DNA of 64,000 nucleotides, taken from positions 1-64,000 of the forward strand of contig CALIXS010000024.1 of NCBI GenBank assembly GCA_938046095.1, in the 5' to 3' direction. The notes beneath the pieces were generated by a model, which saw only the letters and a program-made list of their open reading frames with translations, ran no database searches and was not told where the DNA came from. Source of the stretch: an uncultured Clostridia bacterium (GTDB lineage: Bacteria; Bacillota; Clostridia; Peptostreptococcales; Anaerovoracaceae). The position numbers were made by a program, and so were the translations under genes. This document shows positions 8,513 to 17,247 of this stretch, one piece after another; the stretch's first letter is position 1; each line of letters opens with the position of its first letter.

Positions 8513-9030
8513 TTCGGACGAACGGAGATTTGCAGGCGCCGCATCCGGATCGCGGCATGATGCGGCATCACACCGGCGGGAAAAAGGCGCCGTGCCGTGT
8601 AATACGGTTTGCCTCAGTCGCTTTGGCGCTTTTTACAGCTATGATATTGACGGCGGCGTGCGGTTCACATACAAATAAAGCTCAGACGCTCGAGGATTAT
8701 TTCAACAGGGATAGGGATGAGTTCGAAGAGATTAAACGGACGGCAAAGGATAACGGATTCGAGTTCATAATTGAGGTAAATACCGTTAAATACACATATA
8801 CGTACGAAGGTATTGAACTGACGGAGGAAGAAATAAAGGCGATGGCACCGGGGCTTCACGAACAGATGAATTCGGTGTCGGAGAGCTTTACGAAGCTGGC
8901 GGATGGTCTGGCTAAAGCCTCGGGAATACAGGGCGTCTCGGTGAAAGTTGTATTTGCCGACGGTGCGGGAACGGAAATATACAGCGTAGAGTATAACGCA
9001 GGCAGCGGTTCGGACGTGTCTGCAGGGTGA
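8509..9030 (+). CDS. Small predicted lipoprotein, DUF4854-like
   Basis: A 173-residue predicted lipoprotein. After a basic N-terminus a hydrophobic segment ends in a lipobox, LTAAC-G, where the cysteine would be lipidated and the mature protein anchored outside the membrane. The mature part of about 120 residues begins with a TLEDYFNRD-like segment resembling the DUF4854 family and holds short beta-strand-like stretches. The ATG at 8509 overlaps the previous stop by ATGA but leaves a long 30-residue leader; ATGs at 8557 or 8560 would give a more usual signal peptide. Function unknown. Likely co-transcribed with metY. Confidence 0.7.
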   Translation: MIRTNGDLQAPHPDRGMMRHHTGGKKAPCRVIRFASVALALFTAMILTAACGSHTNKAQTLEDYFNRDRDEFEEIKRTAKDNGFEFIIEVNTVKYTYTYEGIELTEEEIKAMAPGLHEQMNSVSESFTKLADGLAKASGIQGVSVKVVFADGAGTEIYSVEYNAGSGSDVSAG

Positions 9031-9045
9031 CTTGGAAGAGGCGAT

Positions 9046-10863
9046 ATGAACGGCAGAGATTACGAACAGTATATAAGAAATTTCAGTATCATAGCACACA
9101 TAGATCACGGCAAGTCGACGCTTGCCGACAGGATCATAGAAAATACCGGTCTTGTTGCGCACAGGGACATGAAGGAGCAGTTCCTCGACAATATGGATCT
9201 GGAGAGGGAGAGAGGCATTACGATAAAGCTCCGGACGACAAGGCTTGTGTATAAGGCAAAGAACGGCGGCGAGTATATATTCAACCTTATCGACACACCG
9301 GGTCATGTCGATTTCAATTATGAGGTCTCAAGAAGCCTCGCCGCATGCGAGGGAGCAGTGCTCGTAGTCGACTCGACTCAGGGTGTCGAGGCGCAGACAA
9401 TGGCAAACGTCTACCTTGCGCTTGAAGAGGATCTCGAGATCCTTCCCGTGCTGAACAAGATAGACCTCGCATCGTCGAGGCCGGAAGAGACAAAAGAGGA
9501 AATAGAAGAGATGATCGGAATCGACGCTTCAAATGCGCCGCTTGTTTCTGCAAAGGAAGGGACGGGTATCACAGAGCTGCTCGAGAAGATTGTCGACGAT
9601 ATCCCGGCGCCTGCGGGCGATCCTGACGGCAGCCTCAGGGCTCTGATATTCGATTCGGTGTACGATAATTACAAGGGCGTCGTAATATACGCGAGAGTAT
9701 TCGACGGGACGGTAAAGGTCGGAGACGTAATACGGCTTATGAACACGGGCAAAAGGTACGAGGTGACGGAAGTCGGCGTGATGGCCCCCGGACACGTTCC
9801 GGTAAGGTTCCTCAGAGCCGGCGAAGTGGGCTATATATGCGCAGCCATTAAGCAGGTCAGGGATGCCAGGGTCGGCGACACCGTGACGCTCGATACGGCT
9901 CCTGCCGAGGCGCCGCTTGCCGGGTACAGGAAAGTCCAGTCGATGGTTTATTGCGGAATTTATCCGGCGGAGGGTGAGAAATACGAGAACGTCAAGGATG
10001 CGCTCGAAAAGCTTCAGGTGAACGATGCGGCGTTCGCTTTTGAACCGGAGACCTCGACGGCTTTGGGCTTCGGCTTCCGATGCGGTTTTCTCGGCCTGCT
10101 TCATATGGAGATAATTGTCGAGAGGCTTGAACGCGAATTCGCTCTTTCAGTCATAACGACGAGCCCGAGCGTGGTATACAAGGTCGTCATGACCGACGGG
10201 AGCGTTCAGATGATACAAAATCCTACAAACCTGCCGTCGCCGCAGGAGACTGACCATATAGAGGAGCCTATCGTCAAGGCCGATATAATGATACCGAAGG
10301 AATACACGGGAGCGATTATGGAGCTTTGCCAGAAGAGGCGCGGCGTGATGCAGCACATGGAATATGTGGCTAAGGACAGAGTTACTCTTCACTACGAGCT
10401 GCCGCTGAACGAGGTAATATACGATTTTTTCGACGCCCTGAAATCCAAGACGAGGGGCTACGGTTCCCTCGATTACGAGTTTATCCGATACGAAAAATCG
10501 CAGCTCGTCAAGCTCGATGTGTTGCTTAATAAAGAGATGGTCGACGCCTTTTCCATGATAGTCCACGAGTCGGAAGCTTATGACAGGGCGAGATTTGTCT
10601 GCAAAAGGCTCAAGGAAGTCATACCCATGCATCAGTTCGAGGTACCCGTGCAGGCGGCAGTCGGCCAGAAGATAATCGCAAGAGAGACGGTCAAGGCGTA
10701 CCGCAAGGATGTAATAGCAAAGTGCTATGGCGGCGATATATCGCGAAAGAAAAAACTCCTCGAAAAGCAAAAGGAGGGGAAGAAGCGTATGAGGCAGTTC
10801 GGCAGGGTCGAGGTTCCTCAGGAAGCGTTCACGGCTGTCCTCAAATACGATGAAGACAAATAG
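9046..10863 (+). CDS. lepA: Elongation factor 4 (LepA) GTPase
   Basis: A 605-residue translational GTPase that acts on stalled or early elongating ribosomes. The G domain opens with NFSIIAHIDHGKST (P-loop), then the switch I region RGITIK, DTPGH and NKID. Elongation-factor domains follow, ending in the basic LepA-specific C-terminal domain (KKLLEKQKEGKKRMRQFGRV). Length matches the family. It heads the conserved lepA-hemW block; the following gene starts 14 bp inside it. Confidence 0.98.
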   Translation: MNGRDYEQYIRNFSIIAHIDHGKSTLADRIIENTGLVAHRDMKEQFLDNMDLERERGITIKLRTTRLVYKAKNGGEYIFNLIDTPGHVDFNYEVSRSLAACEGAVLVVDSTQGVEAQTMANVYLALEEDLEILPVLNKIDLASSRPEETKEEIEEMIGIDASNAPLVSAKEGTGITELLEKIVDDIPAPAGDPDGSLRALIFDSVYDNYKGVVIYARVFDGTVKVGDVIRLMNTGKRYEVTEVGVMAPGHVPVRFLRAGEVGYICAAIKQVRDARVGDTVTLDTAPAEAPLAGYRKVQSMVYCGIYPAEGEKYENVKDALEKLQVNDAAFAFEPETSTALGFGFRCGFLGLLHMEIIVERLEREFALSVITTSPSVVYKVVMTDGSVQMIQNPTNLPSPQETDHIEEPIVKADIMIPKEYTGAIMELCQKRRGVMQHMEYVAKDRVTLHYELPLNEVIYDFFDALKSKTRGYGSLDYEFIRYEKSQLVKLDVLLNKEMVDAFSMIVHESEAYDRARFVCKRLKEVIPMHQFEVPVQAAVGQKIIARETVKAYRKDVIAKCYGGDISRKKKLLEKQKEGKKRMRQFGRVEVPQEAFTAVLKYDEDK

Positions 10864-11959
10864 TTTAGGCATATACATACACGTGCCGTACTGCGTCCGA
10901 AAGTGTATATACTGCGGATTTTTCTCGTACGCTCACGTACCGGATGAAAACGAACAAAACACTTACGCGGCATCTATAGAGCGCGAGCTTGAGAAAGCCG
11001 CAGAAGAATTCGGCATAAGGCGTGTCGATACGGTGTTTTTCGGCGGTGGAACGCCGACCGTGCTTAAGGCGGCTATACTCAGCAAGCTGCTCGCCGCCGT
11101 GAAGAGGGCATTTGACGTTGCTGCAGATGCAGAAATAACGACCGAGTCAAATCCGGGAACGCTGACGGAACGTGATCTTACGGTACTCAGAGAAGCGGGA
11201 TTCAACAGGCTTTCGATCGGATGTCAGTCCTTTGATGACACGGTGCTCAAAGCCCTTGGCCGTATACATACGGCCGAAGAAGCGCTGGAAGCGTATCGTG
11301 CCGCACGAAGATGCGGGTTTGGCAATATAAACCTCGATCTGATGTTCGCAGTGCCGGGGCATACGCCTGAAATATGGGAGGATACGCTGTACAGGGTTAC
11401 CGATCTTAAGCCGGAGCATATTTCGGCGTACAGCCTTCAGATGGAGGAGGACACTCCTCTTTTTGATATGCTTCAAAGGGGAGAAGTCGAAGAGGTGCCG
11501 GACGAGTCTGACAGACTGATGTATCACCGTGCCGTAAGCCTGCTGAAGCCGGCCGGCTATGATCACTACGAGATATCGAATTTTTCTCTGCCGGGATACG
11601 AGTGCAGGCATAATCTCAAATATTGGTCGATGGGAGAATACCTCGGATTCGGGCCGTCGGCTTCGTCGTTTGCGGGAGGCATCCGCGTGACGAACGCGCC
11701 GCGCGGAGAAAGACATGTAAACACGGTATTCGACTCGATGTCCGAGTTCGTATTCACCGGCCTCAGAAAGGCGGACGGTATAAGCTACCGGGATTTCAGG
11801 GAGATGTTCGGCAGGGATCTGTGGGATGCGTTCGCCGACAGGCGCGCCGCAGCCGAACGCTTTATTCGAACCGGTGCTCTCATAGATGACGGGAAACGCC
11901 TCAGACTTTCTGAGTACGGGATCGATATATCGAACAAAGTAATGGCGGAATTCGTGTAG
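10850..11959 (+). CDS. hemW: HemW, radical SAM haem chaperone
   Basis: A 369-residue radical SAM protein, often misnamed oxygen-independent coproporphyrinogen III oxidase. HemW binds haem and passes it to client proteins. The cluster motif CVRKCIYC supplies Cys15, Cys19 and Cys22, and the fourth cysteine seen in true HemN is absent, as in HemW. FFGGGTPT and a C-terminal HemN-type domain follow. It overlaps lepA by 14 bp and is 10 bp from glpK. Confidence 0.93.
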   Translation: MKTNSLGIYIHVPYCVRKCIYCGFFSYAHVPDENEQNTYAASIERELEKAAEEFGIRRVDTVFFGGGTPTVLKAAILSKLLAAVKRAFDVAADAEITTESNPGTLTERDLTVLREAGFNRLSIGCQSFDDTVLKALGRIHTAEEALEAYRAARRCGFGNINLDLMFAVPGHTPEIWEDTLYRVTDLKPEHISAYSLQMEEDTPLFDMLQRGEVEEVPDESDRLMYHRAVSLLKPAGYDHYEISNFSLPGYECRHNLKYWSMGEYLGFGPSASSFAGGIRVTNAPRGERHVNTVFDSMSEFVFTGLRKADGISYRDFREMFGRDLWDAFADRRAAAERFIRTGALIDDGKRLRLSEYGIDISNKVMAEFV

Positions 11960-11969
11960 GAGGGTGGAT

Positions 11970-13463
11970 ATGGACAGGTACATCATGGCGCTCGATCAGG
12001 GCACGACGAGTTCGAGATGTATAATTTACGACAGAGCCGGTACGCAGATAAGCACGGCGCAGCAGGAATTCAAACAGTATTATCCGAACCCCGGATGGGT
12101 CGAACACGATGCTGACGAGATATGGTCGTCGCAGATGACGGTGGCATACGAGGCAATGATAAAGGCCGGGACGACATTCAGGAACATAGCGTCGATCGGC
12201 ATAACAAACCAGCGCGAGACGACTGTCGTATGGGACAGGATGACGGGTGAACCCGTCTATAACGCCATAGTGTGGCAGTGCCGCAGAACGGCTGATTTTT
12301 GTGATGAATTAAAGAAAAGGGGATTTGAAGAATCCGTCAAGGCAAAGACGGGGCTTCTCATAGACCCGTATTTCAGCGGGACAAAGCTTCGCTGGATACT
12401 CGAAAATGTCGACGGCGCGAGAGAGAAGGCTCGTAACGGCGAGCTGCTGTTCGGTACAGTGGAGACGTGGCTGATATGGAAGATGACGGGCGGCAGGGTG
12501 CATGTCACGGACTGCTCAAACGCTTCGAGGACCATGATGTTCAACATCCGCACGATGGAATGGGACTTGGATATTCTCGATATGCTCGAAATCCCGGAAT
12601 GTATGCTGCCTGATGTACGGCCGTCGAGCGAGGTGTACGGGGAAACACTGCCGGAGCTTTTCGGAGGGGCCATAAAGATAGCAGGCGCTGCCGGAGACCA
12701 GCAGGCCGCATTGTTCGGACAGGCCTGTTTTGACAAAGGGTCCATCAAGAGCACGTACGGCACGGGATGTTTTGTTCTGCTCAACACGGGGGACGAGCCG
12801 GTCGACTCCGGGAACGGGCTGCTTACTACAGTAGCGTGGAATATCGGCGGACGTGTGACGTACGCGCTCGAGGGTTCCGTTTTCGTATGCGGCGCCGTGA
12901 TACAGTGGCTTAGAGACGAGCTCGGCCTCCTGGACGACGCGGCCGAGTCTGAGCGGATGGCTTTGTCGGTCGAAAACTGCGGCGGCGTATATATTGTTCC
13001 GGCGTTCGTAGGACTCGGCGCGCCTTATTGGGATCCGGGTGCGAGAGGAACGATCTTCGGGCTGACGCGCGGTACGAACAAAAATCACATAGTCAGAGCC
13101 GCTCTGGAATCGATAGCATATCAGTGCCGCGACCTCATGGAGGCCATGGCTCAGGATCTCGGCAGAAAGCCCGGCACTCTCAAAGTCGACGGCGGAGCAT
13201 CGAAAAACAATTTTCTGATGCAGTTTCAGGCCGATATATTGAATTCATGCGTTGTCAGACCGAGCTGTACGGAAACGACATCGCTCGGAGTCGCTTATCT
13301 CGCCGGCCTTGCAGTAGGCTACTGGGAGGATCTGGACGATATAACGGATCATTGGAGGGTCGACAGGATGTTCGAGCCGATGATGGACGGAAACGGCCGC
13401 ATACGCAGACTCGAGGGATGGCGTGACGCCGTGCGGCGTACGACGACAGGCCGTGACACGTAA
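11970..13463 (+). CDS. glpK: Glycerol kinase
   Basis: A 497-residue FGGY-family kinase that makes glycerol 3-phosphate. MALDQGTTSSR near the N-terminus, FSGTKLRWIL, TYGTGCF and the C-terminal DGGASKNNFLMQFQAD motif are diagnostic. AGGAGG (11959-11964) points to the ATG at 11970 rather than the GTG at 11964. It is only 10 bp after hemW, so probably in the same transcript. No glpF, glpD or glpP-type antiterminator is present nearby, so it sits outside any glycerol operon. Confidence 0.97.
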   Translation: MDRYIMALDQGTTSSRCIIYDRAGTQISTAQQEFKQYYPNPGWVEHDADEIWSSQMTVAYEAMIKAGTTFRNIASIGITNQRETTVVWDRMTGEPVYNAIVWQCRRTADFCDELKKRGFEESVKAKTGLLIDPYFSGTKLRWILENVDGAREKARNGELLFGTVETWLIWKMTGGRVHVTDCSNASRTMMFNIRTMEWDLDILDMLEIPECMLPDVRPSSEVYGETLPELFGGAIKIAGAAGDQQAALFGQACFDKGSIKSTYGTGCFVLLNTGDEPVDSGNGLLTTVAWNIGGRVTYALEGSVFVCGAVIQWLRDELGLLDDAAESERMALSVENCGGVYIVPAFVGLGAPYWDPGARGTIFGLTRGTNKNHIVRAALESIAYQCRDLMEAMAQDLGRKPGTLKVDGGASKNNFLMQFQADILNSCVVRPSCTETTSLGVAYLAGLAVGYWEDLDDITDHWRVDRMFEPMMDGNGRIRRLEGWRDAVRRTTTGRDT

Positions 13464-13540
13464 AGCAGCGCATCGGCACATCGCGGTGCACTGCCAATTT
13501 ACGGGTAAATATGCGAAATAAAGTTATCGACAAATATTTG

Positions 13541-13569
13541 TTGACAATCGGCAAGTATAGGAGTAAATT
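13541..13569 (+). promoter_or_regulatory. Sigma-A promoter of the hrcA operon
   Basis: Consensus TTGACA at 13541-13546, 17-bp spacer, TAAATT at 13564-13569. Transcription would start about at the CIRCE element, the usual arrangement for HrcA repression. Confidence 0.82.
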
Positions 13570-13580
13570 ATAGACAGCGG

Positions 13581-13607
13581 TTAGCACTCGACAACGGTGA
13601 GTGCTAA
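13581..13607. promoter_or_regulatory. CIRCE operator (HrcA binding site)
   Basis: A perfect inverted repeat, TTAGCACTC, 9-bp spacer, GAGTGCTAA, exactly the CIRCE consensus. It lies between the promoter and hrcA. HrcA bound here represses hrcA-grpE-dnaK-dnaJ until heat stress titrates GroEL, which HrcA needs for activity. Confidence 0.98.
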
Positions 13608-13633
13608 TAGCCGGATGACCCGGGAGTGATTAT

Positions 13634-14686
13634 ATGGAACTCACAGAAAGAAAGCTTAAGATACTTCAGGCTATCATAAGCGATTATGTCAAAACAGCGG
13701 AACCTGTCGGATCAAGAACTCTGTCAAAGAGAATTGATATGAACATTTCCCCTGCGACCATAAGAAACGAGATGAGCGATCTGGAGGATATGGGGTACCT
13801 TACGCATCCTCATACATCAGCGGGACGAATCCCGTCGGATAAGGCGTATCGGCTTTATGTCAACCGGCTTATGGAAAAACCCGAGATCTCGATCGATGCA
13901 AAAAAAAGCATCGCGAACGAGCTTCAGGCGGACATAAACGAATTTGACAGAACTATACGTCATGCGGCGAGGATACTCTCGAGGATTACAAACCTGACCT
14001 CGTTTGCGGTCACCCCGACGAAAAACGACGAGACGCTCAGGTTCGTCAACCTTCTGCCTGCAGACGACAGGACCGTTGTGATGATGATAGTGTCGGAAAG
14101 CGGAGACGTCAGCAATACCGTGCTCAAGCTCAAGGATTCATATACCGAAGAGAACCTTCAGCTGATGTCCAAGAGCATGACGTACAGATTCAGGGGCAGA
14201 ACCCTGACGGATGTTCTCAGGAACACGATGGCTGAGAGCGTTGAAACGAATGTGCGTGCAATGGGCAGGCTCGCCGAGGACGTTATGCCGGACTTTATGA
14301 AAACACTCGAGGATATGCTCAATGTGCAGCTTTATATGGACGGTCTGACGAATATCTTCGATTTGCCGGAGTACAGTAACATAGAAAGCGCCAGGAATTT
14401 CCTGACAATGCTCGATCAGAAGGAGGAATTCCTAAAGACGATCATAGACAGAGACGACGGAACGATAGTTACGATAGGCGACGAGAACATGGATGAGGGA
14501 CTGAGCGATTATTCGCTGATTACCGCAACGTACACCGTCGATGGCAGATCCGTCGGCAAGATAGGAGTCATCGGGCCTAAGCGTATGAAGTACGGAGAGA
14601 TCACATCCGTTATGGAATATCTTACGGAGAACCTGAACAACAGTTTTAAGCTCGAAAGCGGAGGAGACGACGAAAGTGACGAGTAA
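13634..14686 (+). CDS. hrcA: Heat-inducible transcription repressor HrcA
   Basis: A 350-residue repressor. The N-terminal winged helix (LTERKLKILQAIISDYVKTA, then SPATIRNEMSDLEDMGYL) recognises CIRCE; a GAF-like middle and a dimerisation region follow. GGGAGTGATT lies just before the ATG. It is first in the operon it controls and overlaps grpE by 11 bp. Confidence 0.98.
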   Translation: MELTERKLKILQAIISDYVKTAEPVGSRTLSKRIDMNISPATIRNEMSDLEDMGYLTHPHTSAGRIPSDKAYRLYVNRLMEKPEISIDAKKSIANELQADINEFDRTIRHAARILSRITNLTSFAVTPTKNDETLRFVNLLPADDRTVVMMIVSESGDVSNTVLKLKDSYTEENLQLMSKSMTYRFRGRTLTDVLRNTMAESVETNVRAMGRLAEDVMPDFMKTLEDMLNVQLYMDGLTNIFDLPEYSNIESARNFLTMLDQKEEFLKTIIDRDDGTIVTIGDENMDEGLSDYSLITATYTVDGRSVGKIGVIGPKRMKYGEITSVMEYLTENLNNSFKLESGGDDESDE

Positions 14687-15242
14687 AGAAAAAATGAAAA
14701 AGACATCAGAAGAAAAGCGCACGCCTGAGCAGGAGAAGAAACAGGCTTCAGAAAGCGATTTCGAGGAAGTTGCGGAGGCCGCCGAAGCACAAGGCGACGA
14801 AAAGGAGATCCCGGAAGCCGCCGAATCGGAGGAAGATTCCATGACGGTCAAATATATGAGGCTTCTGGCCGACTTCCAGAATTTCAAAAAGCGCACCGCA
14901 AAGGAAAGGGACGATATATGTCAGTACGCGAACGAGAATATAATGACAGAGCTCCTTCAGGTCCTCGATAATTTTGAGCGAGCACTCGAACACGATTGCC
15001 TCGATGATAAATACAGGGACGGCATGGAGATGATATTCAGACAGCTTACAGACGTGCTGCAAAAGGCAGGTCTGAAAGAAATAGAGGCGCTCGGTGAGGA
15101 TTTTGATCCGAACTTCCATAACGCCGTGATGACGGAGGATAACCCTGACTACGAAAGCGGTAAAGTTTCTGACGTTATGCAGAAAGGGTATACTCTGAAC
15201 AATAAAGTGATAAGACCGTCTATGGTCAAGGTAAACAATTAA
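14676..15242 (+). CDS. grpE: GrpE, nucleotide exchange factor of DnaK
   Basis: A 188-residue co-chaperone that frees ADP from DnaK. An acidic and lysine-rich, probably coiled-coil N-terminus of about 60 residues precedes the conserved core (RLLADFQNFKKRT, then the beta-domain ending MQKGYTLNNKVIRPSMVKV). It starts at a GTG (14676) with GGAGGAG 7 bp upstream, inside the end of hrcA. Confidence 0.97.
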   Translation: MTSKEKMKKTSEEKRTPEQEKKQASESDFEEVAEAAEAQGDEKEIPEAAESEEDSMTVKYMRLLADFQNFKKRTAKERDDICQYANENIMTELLQVLDNFERALEHDCLDDKYRDGMEMIFRQLTDVLQKAGLKEIEALGEDFDPNFHNAVMTEDNPDYESGKVSDVMQKGYTLNNKVIRPSMVKVNN

Positions 15243-15273
15243 GAGAAAAAGATTTAATGAGGAGGAAAATAAA

Positions 15274-17163
15274 ATGGCAAAAGTAATAGGTATAGATTTG
15301 GGTACGACAAACAGTTGTGTAGCGGTTCTCGAAGGAGGAGAACCGACAGTCATAACCAATGCGGAGGGCAACAGGACGACCCCGTCGGTAGTCGGATTTG
15401 CCAAAAACGGCGAAAGGCTCGTCGGAGAGACGGCAAAAAGGCAGGCTGTAACAAATCCGGAGAGGACGGTCGCATCGATCAAAAGACACATGGGAGAAGA
15501 TTTCTCCGTTGAGATAGACGGTAAGAAGTATACGCCGCAGGATATCAGCGCCATGATCCTTTCAAAGCTCAAGGCTGATGCCGAAAGCTACCTCGGAGAG
15601 AAGGTCTCGGAGGCGGTTATCACTGTACCTGCGTATTTCTCCGATGCGCAGAAGCAGGCGACGAAGGATTCAGGCAAGATAGCAGGCCTCGACGTAAAGA
15701 GGATAATCAATGAACCTACGGCGGCTTCACTCGCTTACGGACTCGATAAAGAAGAGGGTGATCACAAGATCCTCGTTTACGATCTCGGCGGAGGCACCTT
15801 TGACGTATCGGTGCTTCAGCTCGGCGACGGCGTGTTTGAGGTGCTCGCTACGAACGGCGACACACATCTCGGCGGTGACGATTTCGACAACAAAATCATG
15901 AATTATCTCGCCGATCAGTTTTCACAGGAGCACGGCGTCGATCTGCGCGCGGACAAAATGGCTCTTCAGAGGCTCAAGGAGGCTTCCGAAAAGGCCAAGA
16001 AAGAGCTTTCGAGCGCTCAGACTACAAATATAAATCTTCCGTTCATAACCGTCACGCAGGACGGGCCGCTGCACATGAACGTAGACCTTACGAGGGCAAA
16101 ATTCGAGCAGCTTACGGCGGATCTGGTGGAAAGGTCGGTCGCGCCTATGCAGAAGGCGATGCAGGATGCGGGCGTAACGAACTCCGATATTGCAAAGGTC
16201 ATACTCGTGGGCGGATCGACAAGAATTCCGGCCGTACAGGAGGCCGTCAAGAAGGTTACAGGCAAGGAGCCGTTTAAGGGTATAAATCCCGACGAGTGTG
16301 TCGCCGTCGGTGCAGCCATACAGGCCGGTGTACTTACGGGCGAGGTCAACGACGTGCTTCTTCTCGATGTGACACCGCTGTCGCTGTCGATAGAAACACT
16401 CGGCGGAGTCGCTACAAAACTTATCGAGCGCAACACGACGATCCCGACCAAGAAGAGTCAGATATTCTCGACGGCAGCCGACAACCAGACAGCGGTAGAT
16501 ATACATGTAATGCAGGGCGAAAGGCAAATGGCAGCCGACAACATCACGCTCGGCAAATTCCAGCTCAGCGGTATCGCACCGGCACCGCGCGGTATACCTC
16601 AGATAGAGGTCACGTTTGACATCGACGCCAACGGCATCGTAAACGTGAGCGCCAAAGACCTCGGAACGGGCAAGGAGCAAAAGATCACTATCACCTCATC
16701 CACAAATCTCTCAGAGGAAGAGATAAACAAGAAGGTCAAGGAAGCCGAGATGTACGCTGCCGAGGACAAGCAGAAGAAGGAGTCCATCGAGACGAGGAAT
16801 CAGGCGGAAAGCCTCGTATATCAGACGGAAAAGACTCTCAAGGATCTCGAGGGCAAGATCTCCGCTGAAGACAGTGCCTCGCTTACACAGGCAAACGATG
16901 AGCTCAAGAAGGCTCTCGAGGCGAACAATCCCGATGATATAAAAGTAAAGACGGACGCATTGACCGCCAAATTCAACGAGGTATCGACGAAGTTGTATCA
17001 GCAGCCGGGCGCACAGGCCGGACAGGCCGGGCCGGACATGGGGCAGAGCTTCGATGCCGGACAGACGGGCACAGGTGCTCAGAGCGGACCGGCTCCGGGC
17101 GGAAACGACAACGTCGTCGATGCCGATTATACGGTGGTCGATGACGACAACAAACAGGCATAA
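15274..17163 (+). CDS. dnaK: Chaperone DnaK (Hsp70)
   Basis: A 629-residue Hsp70. The ATPase domain starts IGIDLGTTNSCVAVLEGG and includes NEPTAASLAYG and LVYDLGGGTFDVS; the substrate domain starts after the DVTPLSLSIETLGG linker. The C-terminal tail is rich in Gly, Gln and Ala and ends in an acidic segment. As in other Gram-positive DnaKs, the block of about 24 residues found in Gram-negative ATPase domains appears absent. AGGAGG is 8 bp before the ATG. Confidence 0.99.
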   Translation: MAKVIGIDLGTTNSCVAVLEGGEPTVITNAEGNRTTPSVVGFAKNGERLVGETAKRQAVTNPERTVASIKRHMGEDFSVEIDGKKYTPQDISAMILSKLKADAESYLGEKVSEAVITVPAYFSDAQKQATKDSGKIAGLDVKRIINEPTAASLAYGLDKEEGDHKILVYDLGGGTFDVSVLQLGDGVFEVLATNGDTHLGGDDFDNKIMNYLADQFSQEHGVDLRADKMALQRLKEASEKAKKELSSAQTTNINLPFITVTQDGPLHMNVDLTRAKFEQLTADLVERSVAPMQKAMQDAGVTNSDIAKVILVGGSTRIPAVQEAVKKVTGKEPFKGINPDECVAVGAAIQAGVLTGEVNDVLLLDVTPLSLSIETLGGVATKLIERNTTIPTKKSQIFSTAADNQTAVDIHVMQGERQMAADNITLGKFQLSGIAPAPRGIPQIEVTFDIDANGIVNVSAKDLGTGKEQKITITSSTNLSEEEINKKVKEAEMYAAEDKQKKESIETRNQAESLVYQTEKTLKDLEGKISAEDSASLTQANDELKKALEANNPDDIKVKTDALTAKFNEVSTKLYQQPGAQAGQAGPDMGQSFDAGQTGTGAQSGPAPGGNDNVVDADYTVVDDDNKQA

Positions 17164-17174
17164 GATTTAAGGCT

Positions 17175-17210
17175 GATTTACCCCGGGGCGTATGGCCTCG
17201 GGGGTAAATC
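17175..17210 (+). terminator. Hairpin between dnaK and dnaJ
   Basis: A perfect 10-bp stem, GATTTACCCC (17175-17184) with GGGGTAAATC (17201-17210), loop of 16 nt that can partly pair again, followed by only a short T-rich stretch (TTTGTG). It could cut read-through into dnaJ or protect the upstream message; a full terminator is doubtful because dnaJ has no other obvious promoter. Confidence 0.6.
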
Positions 17211-17247
17211 TTTGTGTAGAGATGCCTGCGAAAGGCAGGTGACAATA

